Shown here piece after piece: positions 29,214 through 37,106 of a DNA stretch of 39,833 nt. Position numbers and translations under genes: made by a program. The notes below the pieces were generated by a model. The model saw only the letters and a list, made by a program, of their open reading frames with translations. It made no database searches and was not told the DNA's origin. Within the stretch, counting starts at the first letter, position 1. Every line of letters starts with the position of its first letter. The stretch covers positions 1-39,833 of the forward strand of contig JAAVYM010000044.1 in NCBI GenBank assembly GCA_022791135.1, read 5' to 3'. Source of the stretch: Oscillibacter sp. (lineage in GTDB: Bacteria; Bacillota; Clostridia; Oscillospirales; Oscillospiraceae).

Positions 29214-30668
29214 ATGGCTATGGAATTTTTGTCTAAGAAGCCCCTGTATATCACCGATACCATCCTCCGGGACGCGCACCAGTCCCAGGCGGCCACTCGG
29301 ATGCGGGTGGAGGATATGCTCCCCGCCTGCGAGGTGCTGGACTCCATCGGCTATTGGTCCTTGGAGTGCTGGGGCGGCGCGACCTTCGACTCGTGCATGC
29401 GCTTTCTCAACGAGGACCCCTGGGAGCGCCTGAGAAAGCTCCGCAAGGCTCTGCCCAATACGAAGCTCCAGATGCTGTTCCGGGGCCAGAATATCCTGGG
29501 CTATAAGCACTACGCCGACGACGTCGTCGACGCCTTCTGCCGCAAGTCTATCGAAAATGGCATCGACATCATCCGGATCTTCGACGCGCTGAACGATGTG
29601 CGCAATCTGGAGCAGGCTATCAAGTCCACCAAGAAATACGGCGGCATGGTGGAGGCCACCCTCAGCTACACCATCTCCCCCATCCACAGCGAGGAGTATT
29701 TCGTCAAGCTGGCCCAGGAGCTGGAGCAGATGGGCGCGGACGTCATTTGCGTCAAGGACATGGCGAACCTGCTGCTGCCCATGGATGCCTATTCCCTGGT
29801 GAAGAAGCTGAAAAAGACCGTCAAGATCCCCATCCACCTCCATACCCACAACACCACCGGCACCGGCGACATGGTCTATCTCATGGCTGCCTACGCCGGC
29901 GTGGACATTGTGGATACCGCCCTCAGCCCCCTGGCTAACGGCACCGCCCAGCCCGCGACGGAATCTCTGGTCGCCACGCTCCAGGGCACTGTCCGGGACA
30001 CGAAGCTGGATCTGAACAAAATGAGCGAGGCTGCCGCCTACTTCCGCAAAGTGGCCCAGAAGCTCAAAGAGCAGGGCAGCCTGGACCCGAAGGTGCTGAA
30101 CGTGGACACGAATACCCTCCTCTATCAGGTCCCCGGCGGCATGCTGTCGAACCTGATCTCCCAGCTGAAGCAGGCGAATAAGGAGGAGAAGTATTATGAC
30201 GTGCTGGCGGAGATCCCCCGGGTCCGGAAGGATTTCGGCTATCCCCCGCTGGTTACCCCCACCAGCCAGATTGTCGGCACGCAGGCCGTTATGAACGTGG
30301 TGGTGGGCAAGTACAAGACCTTCCCCAAAGAGTCCAAGGGCCTTCTCCGGGGCGAGTACGGCCAGGTCCCCGGCGAGGTGAACGAGGAAGTCCGGGCCTT
30401 GGCGGGCATCAAGCCCGAGGACGTGATTCACTGCCGCCCGGCGGATTTGCTGGAGCCGGAGGTGGAGAAGTATCGGGAGGAGTTCAAGGACATCGCCAAG
30501 AGCGACGAGGATGTCCTCTCCCTGGCGCTGTTCCCCCAGGTGGCTCCCAAGTTCCTGGCCTGGCGGGACGGTCCCCACGATGAACCCGCCGCCCCCACGG
30601 CCGCCCCGGCGAAGAAGCCGGCGGACCCCAACGCCGTACGGGAGCTGTTTGTGGAGTTCAAGGGATAA
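29214..30668 (+). CDS. oadA: Oxaloacetate decarboxylase alpha subunit (carboxyltransferase)
   Basis: 484 residues; ATG 29214 is well spaced from CGGAGG, while a second ATG two codons later is also possible. It is the pyruvate-carboxylase-type TIM-barrel carboxyltransferase: ITDTILRDAHQSQAATRMR holds the metal-binding Asp and the Gln/Arg of the active site, VKDMANLL carries the catalytic Lys, and HLHTHNTTG the metal-binding histidines. The PYC_OADA helical domain follows, ending in a short Ala/Pro tail. No biotinyl domain is present, because the carrier is encoded separately. The expected reaction is oxaloacetate to pyruvate plus CO2, with Na+ export. Pyruvate carboxylase subunit B is the alternative name for such proteins, but the beta and gamma neighbours favour the pump. 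Confidence 0.92.
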   Translation: MAMEFLSKKPLYITDTILRDAHQSQAATRMRVEDMLPACEVLDSIGYWSLECWGGATFDSCMRFLNEDPWERLRKLRKALPNTKLQMLFRGQNILGYKHYADDVVDAFCRKSIENGIDIIRIFDALNDVRNLEQAIKSTKKYGGMVEATLSYTISPIHSEEYFVKLAQELEQMGADVICVKDMANLLLPMDAYSLVKKLKKTVKIPIHLHTHNTTGTGDMVYLMAAYAGVDIVDTALSPLANGTAQPATESLVATLQGTVRDTKLDLNKMSEAAAYFRKVAQKLKEQGSLDPKVLNVDTNTLLYQVPGGMLSNLISQLKQANKEEKYYDVLAEIPRVRKDFGYPPLVTPTSQIVGTQAVMNVVVGKYKTFPKESKGLLRGEYGQVPGEVNEEVRALAGIKPEDVIHCRPADLLEPEVEKYREEFKDIAKSDEDVLSLALFPQVAPKFLAWRDGPHDEPAAPTAAPAKKPADPNAVRELFVEFKG

Positions 30669-30720
30669 AGCCGCCCGGCGGCGGGCCGCAGGACTTTGCC
30701 GGTGAGTATTTGCCAATATA

Positions 30721-30766
30721 AGCAAAACAGAGGACGGTATCCTGCGATACCGTCCTCTGTTTTGCT
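30721..30766. terminator. Bidirectional terminator, perfect 21-bp stem
   Basis: The arm at 30721-30741 pairs exactly with 30746-30766 around CTGC. AAAACAG on one side and CTGTTTTG on the other serve oadA and the convergent CarD-type gene. Confidence 0.88.
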
Positions 30767-30776
30767 GTGCTGTGGG

Positions 30777-31295
30777 TTATGCGCCGGCGGAGTCCTCCGC
30801 CCTGTCGAGGCGGCTGGTGATGTAGTCCTCCACTTCGTCGTAGGGAAGCCCCAGGGCAATGGCCAGTTCACCGTAGAGCAGACGCTCGGCCTGCTTCATA
30901 TACCGCTCGTCCACAACGCCAAGGCGGCGGTTCTTTGCCTCGGCCTGGCCCCGTTTGAGGTAGATGGCCTTCATCATTCCGATCAGGTCCTGGTGGCTTC
31001 CCTCCCGGAAGGCGGCCTGGTACTGCTGGGCCAGGGCCTGAACTGTGGTCCCCCGGTAGGCCACCGTCTGCATGCCGGGCATCTGGTCAATCAGGGACTC
31101 CGCTTCCTCCCGGGTGATCACCGGGCGCATGGGTACCTTTTCGCTGTCCACTGGGGCGTAAATGACGCCCTCTTGCCACAGGGGACGCAGCAGGTAATAC
31201 TGCCGCTTCCGGTCTCCGCCGGGAAGGCGGGTGACCTCTTCCACCCGGCACACGCCGGTGGTTCCGTATACCATCAATTCTCCAGGCTGAAACAT
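30777..31295 (-). CDS. CarD/CdnL family transcription regulator
   Basis: 172 residues from the ATG at 31295, which has AAAAAGGAGGG before it. The N-terminal CarD-type RNA-polymerase-interacting domain is visible as FQPGELMVYGTTGVCRVEEV and YYLLRP, then VIYAPVDSEKVPMRPVI. The C-terminal helical domain (about 70-165) contains LIGMMKAIYLKR and VVDERYMKQAERLLYGELAIAL, which in CarD contacts promoter DNA near the -10. Such proteins stabilise open promoter complexes, often at rRNA and housekeeping promoters. A weak extended -10 (TGGTAAACT on the minus strand near 31338-31343) may drive it. It is convergent with the decarboxylase operon. Confidence 0.88.
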   Translation of the reverse strand: MFQPGELMVYGTTGVCRVEEVTRLPGGDRKRQYYLLRPLWQEGVIYAPVDSEKVPMRPVITREEAESLIDQMPGMQTVAYRGTTVQALAQQYQAAFREGSHQDLIGMMKAIYLKRGQAEAKNRRLGVVDERYMKQAERLLYGELAIALGLPYDEVEDYITSRLDRAEDSAGA

Positions 31296-31416
31296 AGCGC
31301 CCTCCTTTTTCAAAAAACTTCTGATTTCCTATTTCCTAGTTTACCACAAATTTTAAAAAACATGTAAGAGAAATTTTGAGAGCACCGTGATTTTCTGCGT
31401 TTTTGCCCAAAAATGG

Positions 31417-31445
31417 TTGACAAATATCTTCGCTTTTCTTATGAT
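31417..31445 (+). promoter_or_regulatory. Sigma-A promoter for the 74-residue protein
   Basis: TTGACA (31417-31422), 17-bp spacer, TATGAT (31440-31445), in an AT-rich region and 61 bp before the start codon. High expression is likely. Confidence 0.85.
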
Positions 31446-31506
31446 AAAAGTATTGCCGCAAAAGCGGCGGAAGTACGCGAATACGCAAATAAGGAGAGAG
31501 AACGCC

Positions 31507-31731
31507 ATGAGCATCGACGTAAAGGCCAAAGTTGAGGAGCTGGCCGGCAAGCTGCAAAAGGATCCCAGCCTCCTCAAGAATTTTCAGGAGGACCCGGTCA
31601 AGACGCTGGAGAGCCTGATCGGAGTAGACCTGCCTGACGAGCAGCTCAAGCCCCTGGTGGCCGGGGTCAAGGCTAAACTGGCCGCTTCGAATCTGGGCGG
31701 CGCGCTGGACGGGCTGAAAAAGCTATTTTGA
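31507..31731 (+). CDS. Small helical protein, family not known
   Basis: 74 residues. ATG 31507 is chosen for AAGGAGAGAG in front of it. The protein has no Cys, no signal peptide and no membrane segment. It is predicted to be two or three helices: an N-terminal Lys/Glu-rich helix, a middle DPSLLKNFQEDPVKTLESL followed by IGVDLPDEQ, and a C-terminal tail GGALDGLKKLF. The middle pattern (D-P-x-L-L-x-x-F-x-x-D-P, then G-x-x-LP) recalls the leader domains of NHLP/Nif11-type peptide precursors, but no core peptide or processing enzyme is seen. I recall similar short proteins in many gut clostridia, without function. It stands alone with a strong promoter and terminator. Confidence 0.75.
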   Translation: MSIDVKAKVEELAGKLQKDPSLLKNFQEDPVKTLESLIGVDLPDEQLKPLVAGVKAKLAASNLGGALDGLKKLF

Positions 31732-31735
31732 CACA

Positions 31736-31769
31736 AAAAGGCGTCCCGGAGAAATCCGGGGCGCCTTTT
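31736..31769. terminator. Bidirectional intrinsic terminator
   Basis: AAAAGGCGTCCCGG / CCGGGGCGCCTTTT, 14 bp with one G-U pair, between the small gene and the convergent SLH protein gene. Confidence 0.85.
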
Positions 31770-31782
31770 GCAGCCTTGTGGG

Positions 31783-33669
31783 CTATCGGACTGCGTCGTA
31801 AACGGCCTGAGTAATTTCGCCGCAGATGGCGTAAATGTCCCAGGCATCCTTTTTGCCGCTGGCCCCCATGGTCAGCACCACGACCCCGTCTCCAGAGATG
31901 GGGTCGTAACTGACGAGGTTGTACACTCCATAGGCGCTGCCGGTGTGGTAGTACAGGCCTTCCCGCCCGTAGAGGTCCGGGCGAAAGCGCATGGGCAAAG
32001 CCTGGTAGGTGCCGCCGGGGAGGGCCTGCCAGCTGTGGCCTTCCATCAGGTCCGCAGACGCTTCCTCCATCAGGCGGACGCCCTCAAAACAGCCGTCCCC
32101 GGCCAGGAGGGCTACCAGCTTGGCAAAGTCCTGGGCGCTGGAGGTGAAGCCTCCGGCAAAGTGCCGTCCCGAGGCTCCCGGGAAGTCCCAGTGAGCGATG
32201 CTGCGCAGGCTGGCGGCGGAACGGCCCAGGGAGTTGGTCCGGTACAGCGGGGAGATCAGCTCCGGCTGATGGAGTTCTCCGGCGGCGAAGGCGCAATCCG
32301 CCCCCACCGGGGCCAGCACCCGCTCCGCCAGTACGTCGTCCAGATAGCGGCCTGCCGCCAGCTCCAGCGTCTGGCCCAGGATGCCGAAGGCGTGGTTGTT
32401 GTAGCTCCAGCTCTTCAGGTCTCCCGGCGTACCGCTGCCGTAGCCCGAGGCGCTGCCCAGCTGGGCTTTGACGCCGCTGTAGCTCCAGGAAATGCTCTCG
32501 CTGTTGAGAAGGGTGGAGGTGTGGGTCAGGATGCTGCGGATGGTGACAGGCTGCTGCGGATGACGGGGATTCCGGGCGGACGTGCCCCAATATGTACCTA
32601 TGTCCGCTTCATAATCCACAACGCCCTCCTCCTGTAACAGCGCCGCGGAGAGGCCCACCGCCACCTTCGAGAGGGAGGCAGTGCGCATTTTGTGCTGGTC
32701 CGTCATGGGCACGGAACCCTTTACCGACCATCCATAATGGTAGGTGTCTGTCACCGCGCCCCGTTCCACCACGGCCACCTGTACGCCCACCGCCCCGTAA
32801 CGGCGGGCGGCGGCCTCAATTTGTGCGGAAAGGGCCTCGTGGTTTGCGGCGGAGCGGCTGACAAACAGGGATTCTGGAAGGTACAGGGACGCCGCCAAGG
32901 AGTCCCGGTCCCGCTCCAGGCGGGCCAGGATTTCCGCCAGCTGAAGGCGGGATACCGGTAGGCTGGGATACAGTCCCCGGTCCGTCATGCCGCCGTACAA
33001 TCCCCGGCCCACGACCCAGTTAACGGCCTCCTCCGCGTAGGACGGAACGGCCTCGCCGTCCCAGGACAGGGCGAGGCGGCTCTCGGTGTCTTCTCCGCGC
33101 CAGGCGGCGAAGCGATGCAGCATCACCGCCAGCTGACTCCGGGTCACCGGGCTGCCGGGGGCAAAACGGCCTTCCGCCACGCCGCCGGCGACCTCCGCCG
33201 AGGAGGCCCAGGCCACGGCATCCCAAAGGTCCTCCGGCACGTCGGGGTAGGGAGCGGTATCCACGGAAAGCAGCATGCCGCTGAGGCGATACAGCGCCGC
33301 CACCGCCTCTCCTCGGGATGCCGGTTCAGCAGGGTCGAAGTCCCCGCTCTCCGACAGGGCTAGCAGGCCCCGGTGCAGGGTGTAGGCTGCGGCGTCCCGC
33401 GACTCCTCCGAAACGCCGTCCAGCGCGGCGAGAGGCAGGGTGTCCCGCCAATCGCCGGAATCCGGCGGCGCGGAAACGGCGGGAACGGCTTCCTCCTCCC
33501 CCTCCGGCGACTCCGAGAGAAATTTGGCTCCCTCTGATGGCGCTGTGGAAAAGCCGGACGCTTCCTGCTGGTCTGCCGCCTGTCCCCGGGCGTCCGCCAG
33601 CGGCGAGAACGGCAACATCATCAAAATCGGCAGCGCCAACAGCGCCCCGGCCACCCAATGCTTTCTCAT
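31783..33669 (-). CDS. SLH-domain wall-bound serine hydrolase (beta-lactamase/PBP-like)
   Basis: 628 residues from the ATG at 33669, after GGGAAAGGG; a TTG seven codons upstream is less likely. A signal peptide (MRKHWVAGALLALPILMMLP) is followed by an acidic linker. Three SLH repeats (about 76-250), which bind pyruvylated secondary wall polymer, come next; SRGEAVAALYRL and VTRSQLAVMLHRFA are typical. The C-terminal half is a class C beta-lactamase-fold hydrolase with catalytic SLSK (Ser332, Lys335), YNN (Tyr423) and HTG (575-577). It could be a D-amino-acid or D,D-peptidase, an esterase or a beta-lactamase; which one is not evident. The presence of SLH domains places it on the cell surface. 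It has an ideal promoter. Confidence 0.9.
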   Translation of the reverse strand: MRKHWVAGALLALPILMMLPFSPLADARGQAADQQEASGFSTAPSEGAKFLSESPEGEEEAVPAVSAPPDSGDWRDTLPLAALDGVSEESRDAAAYTLHRGLLALSESGDFDPAEPASRGEAVAALYRLSGMLLSVDTAPYPDVPEDLWDAVAWASSAEVAGGVAEGRFAPGSPVTRSQLAVMLHRFAAWRGEDTESRLALSWDGEAVPSYAEEAVNWVVGRGLYGGMTDRGLYPSLPVSRLQLAEILARLERDRDSLAASLYLPESLFVSRSAANHEALSAQIEAAARRYGAVGVQVAVVERGAVTDTYHYGWSVKGSVPMTDQHKMRTASLSKVAVGLSAALLQEEGVVDYEADIGTYWGTSARNPRHPQQPVTIRSILTHTSTLLNSESISWSYSGVKAQLGSASGYGSGTPGDLKSWSYNNHAFGILGQTLELAAGRYLDDVLAERVLAPVGADCAFAAGELHQPELISPLYRTNSLGRSAASLRSIAHWDFPGASGRHFAGGFTSSAQDFAKLVALLAGDGCFEGVRLMEEASADLMEGHSWQALPGGTYQALPMRFRPDLYGREGLYYHTGSAYGVYNLVSYDPISGDGVVVLTMGASGKKDAWDIYAICGEITQAVYDAVR

Positions 33670-33755
33670 AAACGCCCATCCCTTTCCCAAGGTGCTCCGC
33701 CCGCTGGAGAGCAGGGACGGATTCCCCTGGTTTCCTGCTTTTTCTCTTATTTTCT

Positions 33756-33784
33756 ATTATATCCGCCGGTTCTCCGGCTGTCAA
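33756..33784 (-). promoter_or_regulatory. Perfect consensus promoter for the SLH hydrolase
   Basis: On the minus strand TTGACA (33779-33784), 17-bp spacer, TATAAT (33756-33761), about 90 bp before the start codon. Confidence 0.88.
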
Positions 33785-33883
33785 TCTCTCCGGAGAAAGG
33801 GATGCGCCGTCAAATTCCCTGAGAGGATGGCGGTTTTGTGCTTTGGATTCGGCGTATTTGTGCTACCCCTTCCGGGACGCGGC

Positions 33884-33892
33884 TGGTATAAT
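33884..33892 (+). promoter_or_regulatory. Extended -10 promoter for the MFS gene
   Basis: TGGTATAAT with TATAAT at 33887-33892 and no convincing -35, 40 bp before the start codon. Confidence 0.5.
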
Positions 33893-33931
33893 CATAGCCG
33901 CTTGATTCTTGCTTTCGGGAGGTCGGTTTCC

Positions 33932-35110
33932 ATGGTACAGTTGCTGCTGGCAGTCATCTATCTCTCCTTCATCAGCCTGGGCTTGCCGGACGCCCTGCTG
34001 GGGGCGGCGTGGCCGTCGATGTACGGCGGATTTCATGTGCCGGTGTCCTACGCGGGCCTGATTTCCATGATTATCGCCCTGGGGACTGTGGTGTCCAGCT
34101 TGCAAAGCGATCGCCTGACCCGGGCCTGGGGCGCGGGGCGGGTTACGGCCGCCAGCGTAGGGCTGACGGCGCTGGCCCTGGCGGGCTTTTCCTTCAGCGG
34201 GACTTTCTGGCAGCTGTGCCTATGGGCGGTGCCCTACGGGCTGGGGGCCGGAAGCGTGGATGCGGCGCTGAACAATTACGTGGCGCTCCACTATGCCAGC
34301 AGGCACATGAGCTGGCTGCACTGCATGTGGGGCGTAGGGGCCTCGCTGGGGCCTTACCTCATGGGCTGCGCTCTTACCGGCGGGCTGGGCTGGGCCATGG
34401 GCTACCGCTGGATTTCGCTCTTGCAGGTGGGGCTGACCGCCGTGCTGATAGGAACGCTTCGCCTCTGGCGGATGCATCCGGAGCAGGGCGCGGAGGGAGA
34501 GACGGGATCGGGACAGGCCCTTCGACTGGGGCAGGTGTTCCGGATTCCCGGGGTGAAGGCTGTAGCAGCGTGCTTTTTTTGCTACTGCGCCCTGGAGCAG
34601 ACCGCCGGGCTATGGGCCAGCAGCTACCTGACCCTCCGCCGGGGCGTTCCGGCGGAGACAGCGGCGGGTTTTGCCAGTTTGTTTTTCCTGGGCATCACGG
34701 CAGGGCGGGGACTGAGCGGCTTTTTGACCCTGGCCCTGAGCGACCGGCAGATGGTGCGGCTAGGCCAGGGCCTGGCCGGGGTGGGAGTCTGCGCGCTCCT
34801 GCTGCCCTTGGGAACCCCGGCCGCCCTGGCGGGGCTGATTCTTCTGGGGTTGGGTTGTGCGCCCATTTATCCCTGCCTGATTCACGCCACTCCCGAGCGC
34901 TTTGGAGCGGGGAACTCCCAGGCTGTCATCGGTGTGCAAATGGCCAGCGCCTATGTGGGTACCTGCCTGATGCCGCCGCTGTTCGGACTGCTGGCCTCCC
35001 GGGTCAGCCCGGCGCTCTTCCCGGTTTACCTTCTGGCCGTGCTGGTGGGTATGGCCGCCGCCCATGAGGCCCTGCTGAGCATTGCGGGGCGAAACGCCCC
35101 CTTGGCCTAA
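33932..35110 (+). CDS. MFS transporter
   Basis: 392 residues. ATG 33932 has CGGGAGG before it; the frame is open much further upstream but runs antisense to the SLH gene. About twelve membrane helices are predicted, in two halves joined by a loop around MHPEQGAEGETGSGQ. The motif between helices 2 and 3 is SDRLTRAWGAGRV, a degenerate form of the MFS motif A. The start, LPDALLGAAWPSMY, is typical of the FucP/sugar-like or quinolone-resistance-like MFS groups. Substrate unknown; sugar uptake or drug efflux are both possible. A terminator separates it from the cysteine synthase gene. Confidence 0.88.
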   Translation: MVQLLLAVIYLSFISLGLPDALLGAAWPSMYGGFHVPVSYAGLISMIIALGTVVSSLQSDRLTRAWGAGRVTAASVGLTALALAGFSFSGTFWQLCLWAVPYGLGAGSVDAALNNYVALHYASRHMSWLHCMWGVGASLGPYLMGCALTGGLGWAMGYRWISLLQVGLTAVLIGTLRLWRMHPEQGAEGETGSGQALRLGQVFRIPGVKAVAACFFCYCALEQTAGLWASSYLTLRRGVPAETAAGFASLFFLGITAGRGLSGFLTLALSDRQMVRLGQGLAGVGVCALLLPLGTPAALAGLILLGLGCAPIYPCLIHATPERFGAGNSQAVIGVQMASAYVGTCLMPPLFGLLASRVSPALFPVYLLAVLVGMAAAHEALLSIAGRNAPLA

Positions 35111-35152
35111 GAGCTGGGAATTTTCCCCGTTGCGGCGCATATACTCCAACAG

Positions 35153-35185
35153 CCCGCCCGCCAGCCGGCGGGCGGGACGGTTTTT
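35153..35185 (+). terminator. Intrinsic terminator after the MFS gene
   Basis: CCCGCCCGCC (35153-35162) pairs with GGCGGGCGGG (35167-35176), then ACGGTTTTT. It lies directly in front of the ribosome site of the next gene, so it could also act as an attenuator for it. Confidence 0.75.
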
Positions 35186-35200
35186 GAGGGAGGCTTGCCT

Positions 35201-36154
35201 ATGGGGGTATACACCGCCGCCGAGCAGCTGATTGGGCGGACGCCGCTATTGGAGTTGGTCCGCCTGGAGCGGAGGCTGGGCCTGGAGGCCAGAGTGCTGG
35301 CAAAGCTGGAATTTTGCAACATCGCCGGAAGCGTCAAGGACCGGGTAGCCAAGGCTATGCTGGATGACGGGGAGGAACGGGGGCTGCTTCGTCCCGGGGC
35401 TACCGTCATCGAACCCACCTCCGGCAACACGGGCATCGGCCTGGCGGCCGTGGCTGCTGCCCGGGGCTACCGCGTCGTGATTGTCATGCCGGAGGGTATG
35501 AGCGAGGAGCGGCTCCGGCTGTTGCGGGCCTATGGCGCGGAGGTGGTGCTCACCGATGGGGGCGGGGGCATGGCCGGGGCCATTGCCAGGGCCGAGGAGC
35601 TGGCCCGGAAAATTCCCGGCAGCTTTGTTCCCGGGCAGTTTGAAAACCCGGCCAATCCCGCCGCCCACCGGCGGGGCACCGGGCCGGAAATCTGGGAGGA
35701 CACGGAGGGAGCGGTAGACGTATTTGTGGCCGGTGTGGGTACCGGAGGGACCTTGACCGGTGTGGGGCAGTATTTGAAAGCGAGGAAACCGGAGGTCTGC
35801 GTGGCGGCAGTGGAACCCGCCGCTTCCCCCGTGCTCCGGGGAGGAGGGGCGGGACGCCACGGACTCCAGGGCATCGGCGCGGGCTTTGTCCCGGCTGTGC
35901 TGGACAGGGACGTTTATGACGAAATCGTTCCCGTGGAGGACGGCGCAGCCTTCGCCGCGTGCCGCCTTCTGGGGCGGGCGGAGGGACTGCTGGCGGGCAT
36001 CTCCTCCGGCGCGGCTCTCTGGGCGGTGGTGCAGCTGGCCCGGAGGCCCGATAACCGGGGGAAGACTCTGGTGGCGCTGCTGCCGGACAGCGGGGAGCGG
36101 TATTTGTCTGCGGCGCTGTTCGATGAAGAGGGGAATGAGGAGGGGCTGCTATAA
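35201..36154 (+). CDS. cysK: Cysteine synthase (O-acetylserine sulfhydrylase)
   Basis: 317 residues from ATG 35201, which has GAGGGAGG before it; an in-frame TTG two codons upstream is less likely. PLP fold type II: the PLP lysine is Lys46 in AGSVKDR, the substrate loop is TSGNTG (73-78), the phosphate loop [12 protein letters not shown] and the C-terminal GISSGAAL. It makes cysteine from O-acetylserine and sulfide. The usual NPGGS/NPAGS before the lysine reads NIAGS here, a mild deviation. CysK is favoured, but O-phosphoserine- or homoserine-using relatives cannot be excluded. The stop codon lies in the loop of its terminator hairpin. Confidence 0.9.
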   Translation: MGVYTAAEQLIGRTPLLELVRLERRLGLEARVLAKLEFCNIAGSVKDRVAKAMLDDGEERGLLRPGATVIEPTSGNTGIGLAAVAAARGYRVVIVMPEGMSEERLRLLRAYGAEVVLTDGGGGMAGAIARAEELARKIPGSFVPGQFENPANPAAHRRGTGPEIWEDTEGAVDVFVAGVGTGGTLTGVGQYLKARKPEVCVAAVEPAASPVLRGGGAGRHGLQGIGAGFVPAVLDRDVYDEIVPVEDGAAFAACRLLGRAEGLLAGISSGAALWAVVQLARRPDNRGKTLVALLPDSGERYLSAALFDEEGNEEGLL

Positions 36155-36174
36155 ACGCAGCGCCCTCCTTTTTA
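36138..36174 (+). terminator. Terminator overlapping the cysK stop codon
   Basis: AGGAGGGGCTGC pairs with GCAGCGCCCTCCT (one bulge), followed by TTTTT. The TAA stop of cysK (36152-36154) is in the loop. Confidence 0.8.
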
Positions 36175-36212
36175 ATGTCTATGGAAGTTTGACGGGACAT
36201 CTGCAGCTGGGC

Positions 36213-36240
36213 TTGATTCCCGCCGCCCCTTGTGTATAAT
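36213..36240 (+). promoter_or_regulatory. Distal promoter of the two-component operon
   Basis: TTGATT (36213-36218), 16-bp spacer, TATAAT (36235-36240), leaving a leader of about 140 nt before the response regulator gene. Confidence 0.55.
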
Positions 36241-36306
36241 TAGGATCATCCGATTCTCGCGACAGGTTCCGGTCTCTCCGCCGGAATAGGGCCACCGGGC
36301 AAAATT

Positions 36307-36366
36307 GTAAGAAAACCGTAAGGTTTTTGTCGAGCTGTTCGTAAGAATTGCCTGCTATTCTATACC
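36307..36366 (+). promoter_or_regulatory. Direct repeats and proximal promoter of the two-component operon
   Basis: GTAAG occurs at 36307, 36318 and 36341, spaced 11 and 23 bp (one and two helical turns). The last copy overlaps a weak -35 (TTCGTA, 36338-36343), 17 bp from TATACC (36361-36366). Such spacing is typical of OmpR-type regulator boxes, so autoregulation is inferred. Confidence 0.5.
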
Positions 36367-36388
36367 CGGCTCAAGGGAGGAATCCAAT

Positions 36389-37090
36389 ATGAACGAATGC
36401 ATCTTAGTTGTGGATGACGACCCCGAAATCGTGGGGGCCATTGCCATTACCCTGGAACGGGAGGGCTATTCGGTCCGAAGGGCCTATGACGGCCTCCAGG
36501 CCCTGGAGGCGTGCCTGGACCCCGCCGTGAAGCTCCTCCTCATCGATGTGATGATGCCCAGACTGGACGGCCTCAGCGCGCTGCTACGCATCCGGGAGCG
36601 GCGGAATCTGCCGGTTATCGTCCTGTCCGCCAAGAGCGAGGACACGGACAAGATCCTGGGGCTGTCCATGGGAGCGGATGACTACGTTGCCAAGCCCTAC
36701 AATCCGCAGGAGCTGGTCGCCCGGGTGCGCAGCCAGCTGCGGCGCTACACCTCCCTGGGGGACATGTATGCCGAGGGGAGGCAGGGGCTGCTCGTCAACG
36801 GGCGGCTGTGCTACGACCCGGCCAGCCGGGTGCTTCGGGCCGACGGGGACGAGGTGAAGCTCACCCCCACGGAGACGAAGATCGTGGATCTCCTTATCCG
36901 GCACCCGGGCCAGGTTTTCCCTGCCGAGGAGATTTACCGCCGGGTGTGGAACGAGGACGCGTTTGCCTGCGAGAACACGGTGATGGTGCACATCCGCCGC
37001 ATTCGGGAAAAGATCGAGCTGAATCCCAAGGAGCCGGATTATATAAAGGTGGTGTGGGGCATTGGATACAAAATGGAACAGCACGGGTAA
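36389..37090 (+). CDS. OmpR/PhoB-type response regulator
   Basis: 233 residues with AAGGGAGGAATCC before the ATG. The receiver domain (1-120) has the acidic pocket DDD (9-11), the phosphorylation site Asp53 in LIDVMMP, the conserved Ser in VIVLSAKSED and the Lys in VAKPYNP. The winged-helix C-terminal domain (about 135-230) shows LTPTETKIVDLLIRHPG, VFPAEEIYRRVWNEDAF and TVMVHIRRIREKIE, then YIKVVWGIGYKM. It binds tandem DNA repeats when phosphorylated; candidate repeats lie upstream of its own gene. The cognate kinase follows 16 bp later. The regulon cannot be told from sequence; the receiver and effector resemble the VanR/PhoP-like groups. Confidence 0.95.
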   Translation: MNECILVVDDDPEIVGAIAITLEREGYSVRRAYDGLQALEACLDPAVKLLLIDVMMPRLDGLSALLRIRERRNLPVIVLSAKSEDTDKILGLSMGADDYVAKPYNPQELVARVRSQLRRYTSLGDMYAEGRQGLLVNGRLCYDPASRVLRADGDEVKLTPTETKIVDLLIRHPGQVFPAEEIYRRVWNEDAFACENTVMVHIRRIREKIELNPKEPDYIKVVWGIGYKMEQHG

Positions 37091-37106
37091 GGATGGCGGA
37101 GAAAAC

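Noticed and set aside
27903-30725. 940-codon open frame on the minus strand across the decarboxylase genes
   Set aside because: It is antisense to oadB and oadA. The His/Gly/Gln-rich composition comes from reading codon third-position GC on the wrong strand, and it has no start signals.
33440-33931. N-terminal extension of the MFS protein by about 160 residues
   Set aside because: It runs antisense to the SLH hydrolase and its promoter. The hydrophobic MFS start is at 33932 with its own ribosome site.
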